A DNA stretch of 7,981 nucleotides from Acidobacteriota bacterium. GTDB taxonomy: Bacteria > Acidobacteriota > Terriglobia > Terriglobales > Acidobacteriaceae. The notes beneath the pieces were generated by a model. That model saw only the letters and a program-made list of their open reading frames with translations. It made no database searches and had not been told where the DNA came from. A program made the position numbers and the translations under genes. The DNA is taken from contig JAKABE010000135.1 of the NCBI GenBank assembly GCA_021801945.1, positions 1 through 7,981 of the forward strand, read 5' to 3'. The first letter of the stretch is position 1. Every line of letters begins with the position of its first letter. This document shows, one piece after another, positions 5,881-7,981 of this stretch.

Positions 5881-5913
5881 AATCAAAGCCGGCAATGAAC
5901 GCCGGGGTTGATT
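5881..5913 (-). terminator. Probable terminator after the outer-membrane factor gene
   Basis: Starting 7 nt after the TAA, the minus strand folds AATCAA/TTGATT (6 bp, 5908-5913 with 5881-5886), a 2x2 internal loop, and CCGGC/GCCGG (5 bp, 5901-5905 with 5889-5893) around a 7-nt loop. The GC core is followed by CTTTGATTTGATC, a T-rich but not pure T tail. A second hairpin, GCTTTGAT-CAA-ATCAAAGC (5871-5889), overlaps its 3' arm, and the two cannot form at once. Position and shape suit termination of the efflux operon. Confidence 0.5.
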
Positions 5914-5919
5914 CCGAAC

Positions 5920-7329
5920 TTACTGCTGCCATCCACCCCCCAGGGCGTTATACAGCTGAACCAGAGAAAGCCGCTCGTTCAGCTCAGCCTGGGCCAGGTT
6001 GAGTTGCGCCGCAAAGTAGTTCGTTTCGCTGGTGAGCACCTGCAGATAACTCGCGCCGCCGTCCTGATAGAGTACCTTTGAAAGCCGGTCAGCATCTGCA
6101 GCGGCAGCGGTCAGCCGCTGCTGCTGTTCGCAAAAATCGCGATCCTTCTGGTAGGCGACGAGCGCATCGGAAACTTGTTGGAAGGCGTTGATGATGGTTT
6201 GCTTATAGGTCATCACCATTTGTTCTTCCTGCGCTCGAACCAGCCGCAGGCCTGAGCGCAGAGCGCCGGCCTCGAAAATGGGTTGAGTAACCGAAGCCGC
6301 GCTATTCCACAAAGCGGATGAGGTATTGAAGGCGAACAGCCTGTTCAGCGCGTAGCTCTCAAATCCGCCACTGCCAGTTAAAGCAATGCTGGGAAAAAAA
6401 TCGGCTTTGGCAACGCCAATGTCCGCATTGGCGGCCATCAGGTTGGCCTCCGCCTCGCGAATGTCAGGACGCCGGTCAAGGAGCTGAGAAGGTATACCAG
6501 CAGGCACGGCAGTAGGAAGCGGCTCGTGGGTCAGATTCAGGCCGCGCGTGATCGGTCCGGGATTCTCTCCCAATAAGGCGCTGATCGCATTTTCCTCCTG
6601 CTGAATCTGACGTTCCAGATTCGGAATCTGCTCCGCCGCGGCGTCAACCAGTTCTTCGGCTTGGCGCAGATCGAGCTGTGAGGCGGAGCCATGAACCTCC
6701 AGGACGCGAGTAAGGCGAAGCGAGTCTTGCCGCGAGGAGAGAGTGCGTTGTGAGATTTCGAGCGCAAGGTCCAGTTCGCGAAGTTGAAAGTAATCAGAGG
6801 CCACGCTGGACACCACCGAGGCCATCACGGCCTGCCGGCCCCATTCAGTGGCCAGAAGCTGGTCGCGAGCGGCTTGCGTCTCTCTTCTGTACTTGCCCCA
6901 GAAGTCAAGGTTCCAGAGGACCGACAGATCCAACATGCCGCCAGTTTCCTGAAAGGACGGAAAGACGCTGGAGATTTTGGGGAAGTTTTGGCTGAATACT
7001 TGTGCGCCGGTAGACGCCATTGGAAACTCATTTGCGCGCGTGATCCCAACCTCGCCTTGCGCCTCAAGAACGCGCGCCGCGGCGATGCGCAAGTTGTAAT
7101 TCTGCTTCAACGCGGTGCGGATTAGTTGCTGTAAAACAGGATCGCGAAATACCGTCCACCATTTCTGGTCGCCCAGCGAGGCAGTGGACGGCTGGGGTGC
7201 AGAGCTTTTAGGCTGGCTCCGATAGATGGGAGGAGTATTGACAGCAGGCCGATGATAATTTGGACCCACCATACAGCCGGCCAGAAACCCACATGCCGCC
7301 GACGCCAGTAGAACGCGAGGATAATTCAT
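5920..7329 (-). CDS. Efflux outer-membrane factor lipoprotein (NodT/OprM/TolC family)
   Basis: This 469-residue protein should form the trimeric outer-membrane and periplasmic exit duct of a tripartite RND pump. It begins MNYPRVLLASAACGFLAGC: a lipoprotein signal with lipobox LAGC, giving lipidated Cys19. The typical MVGPNYHRP start of mature NodT-family proteins follows. Two outer-membrane efflux repeats follow (about 60-250 and 270-460). Family stretches include LLDRRPDIREAEANLMAANA with NADIGVAKADFFPSIALTG in the second repeat. The length is normal (450-490). The ATG overlaps the RND pump stop by 4 nt and has GGGAGG 6 nt upstream, so the two are translationally linked. Substrates cannot be predicted from this subunit. 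Confidence 0.93.
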   Translation of the reverse strand: MNYPRVLLASAACGFLAGCMVGPNYHRPAVNTPPIYRSQPKSSAPQPSTASLGDQKWWTVFRDPVLQQLIRTALKQNYNLRIAAARVLEAQGEVGITRANEFPMASTGAQVFSQNFPKISSVFPSFQETGGMLDLSVLWNLDFWGKYRRETQAARDQLLATEWGRQAVMASVVSSVASDYFQLRELDLALEISQRTLSSRQDSLRLTRVLEVHGSASQLDLRQAEELVDAAAEQIPNLERQIQQEENAISALLGENPGPITRGLNLTHEPLPTAVPAGIPSQLLDRRPDIREAEANLMAANADIGVAKADFFPSIALTGSGGFESYALNRLFAFNTSSALWNSAASVTQPIFEAGALRSGLRLVRAQEEQMVMTYKQTIINAFQQVSDALVAYQKDRDFCEQQQRLTAAAADADRLSKVLYQDGGASYLQVLTSETNYFAAQLNLAQAELNERLSLVQLYNALGGGWQQ

Positions 7330-7981
7330 CCTTCACCTCCCGCCTGCGCTTCATCCGGCTGCAAGGCCCGCGCACTTCGGGCGCCGGCGATCTTTTCGAC
7401 CACGCAGAAAATAACGGGGACGAAAAAGATGCCGATGAGGCTTGCCCCGATCATGCCGCCGATAACCGTGGTTCCCATAATCTGCCGTGAAACGGCGCCG
7501 GCGCCGGACGCTTCCCAAAGCGGCGCGACTCCCAAGATGAAGGCGAACGAGGTCATTAAAATCGGCCGCAGGCGCAGCCGCGCTCCCTCCAGCGCCGCCT
7601 CCATCAGCGGCCGCCCTCTTTCGTACTGGCCCTTGGCAAAGGCGACGATCAAGATGGCATTCTTGGCGGCAAGTCCGATCAGCATGATCAGGCCGATTTG
7701 CGCGTACACGTCATTTTCAAGCCCGACCGTGTATGCAGGCATGATTGCCAGGTCCACTACACGCCGCAGATACAACATGCCGAATGCCCCAAGGACGGCG
7801 ACGGGCGTTGAGAGCAGCACGCTGAATGGCAGCGACCAGCTTTCATAAAGCGCGGCCAGGATTAGGAAGACGAACAAGAACGACATTGCAAAGATAGTCA
7901 TCGGCGAAACGCCGTGTTCTGCCTTTTGTTCCTGATACGACATGTCCATCCAGTTGTAGCCCATGCCCGCCGGCATTGCCT
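7326..7981 (-). CDS. RND efflux pump permease (AcrB/HAE1 type), C-terminal fragment
   Basis: The open frame enters from the window edge and ends at TGA 7328-7326, giving about 217 residues, roughly the last fifth of a protein of about 1050. The Met at 7976 is internal. It shows the MSYQEQ segment before TM8, then TM8 (FAMSFLFVFLILAALYES), TM9 (VLLSTPVAVLGAFGMLYL), TM10 with GLAAKNAILIV, TM11 with RLRPILMTSFAFILGVAPL, and TM12 ending in GIFFVPVIFCVV, followed by a short polar cytoplasmic tail. This is the proton-driven inner-membrane pump of a tripartite exporter; the HAE1 (drug-type) rather than heavy-metal branch is suggested by the close match to AcrB. Compared with AcrB, about 13 extra residues (roughly VVDLAIMPAYTVG) lie in the TM9-TM10 loop, and the usual Glu in NAILIVEFAK is Ala. 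The adaptor gene is presumably further upstream. Confidence 0.93.
   Translation of the reverse strand, partial: AMPAGMGYNWMDMSYQEQKAEHGVSPMTIFAMSFLFVFLILAALYESWSLPFSVLLSTPVAVLGAFGMLYLRRVVDLAIMPAYTVGLENDVYAQIGLIMLIGLAAKNAILIVAFAKGQYERGRPLMEAALEGARLRLRPILMTSFAFILGVAPLWEASGAGAVSRQIMGTTVIGGMIGASLIGIFFVPVIFCVVEKIAGARSARALQPDEAQAGGEG

Larger units (their letters stand above)
4886..5919. other. Gene-poor spacer between efflux and transketolase operons
   Basis: About 1 kb without an intact protein gene. From the transketolase side it contains possible operator and promoter sites (4959-5092), a long palindrome (5117-5212), a stretch in which I see nothing definite (5213-5460), a broken plus-strand transposase fragment (5463-5723), a stretch with nothing recognisable (5724-5870), and hairpins near the end of the outer-membrane factor gene (5871-5913). 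The relic and palindrome suggest that an insertion has decayed here. Confidence 0.6.

Noticed and set aside
7974..7976. ATG at 7976 as the true start of the RND gene
   Set aside because: The frame is open upstream to the window edge and the sequence matches an internal part of AcrB just before TM8.

Overview
The window looks like chromosome from a GC-rich Gram-negative bacterium. I favour Acidobacteriota (Terriglobia-like). The basis is an RND/NodT efflux pair, strong GGAGG ribosome-binding sites before almost every gene, a cut-off secreted protein of a type I associate with that phylum, and a TGTCATCCTGAGC-type intergenic repeat. This assignment rests on recall, not on a database search. All intact genes lie on the minus strand, so the window reads from high to low coordinates.

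Region by region, in the direction of transcription: (1) 7981-5920 holds the 3' end of an AcrB-like RND pump gene, overlapping by 4 nt a NodT-family outer-membrane factor lipoprotein gene that is followed by a plausible terminator. (2) 5919-4886 is about 1 kb without an intact gene. It contains a plus-strand transposase relic (about 5463-5723), a large AT-rich imperfect palindrome (5117-5212), and a probable control region for the next operon with a 7-6-7 inverted repeat, a CRP-like site and a candidate -10 box. (3) 4885-1469 is a tight four-gene operon: transketolase N-terminal subunit, transketolase C-terminal subunit, a GarR-like 2-hydroxy-3-oxopropionate reductase and an SDR dehydrogenase. 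Every junction is a 4-nt stop/start overlap. (4) 1468-1192 is a spacer with a repeat-like hairpin, a possible promoter and a GC-rich leader hairpin. (5) 1191-601 encodes an exported peroxiredoxin. (6) 600-116 is apparently non-coding. (7) 115-1 is the start of a secreted protein that runs off the window.

The most interesting unit is the transketolase-GarR-SDR operon. A split transketolase, a C3-semialdehyde reductase and a sugar-type SDR fit a route in which the SDR oxidises a sugar acid to a keto-acid with a terminal ketol, the transketolase removes a two-carbon unit, and the GarR-like enzyme reduces the remaining semialdehyde acid. This is inference from chemistry and gene order. No kinase, isomerase, transporter or regulator gene is present in the window to confirm the substrate.
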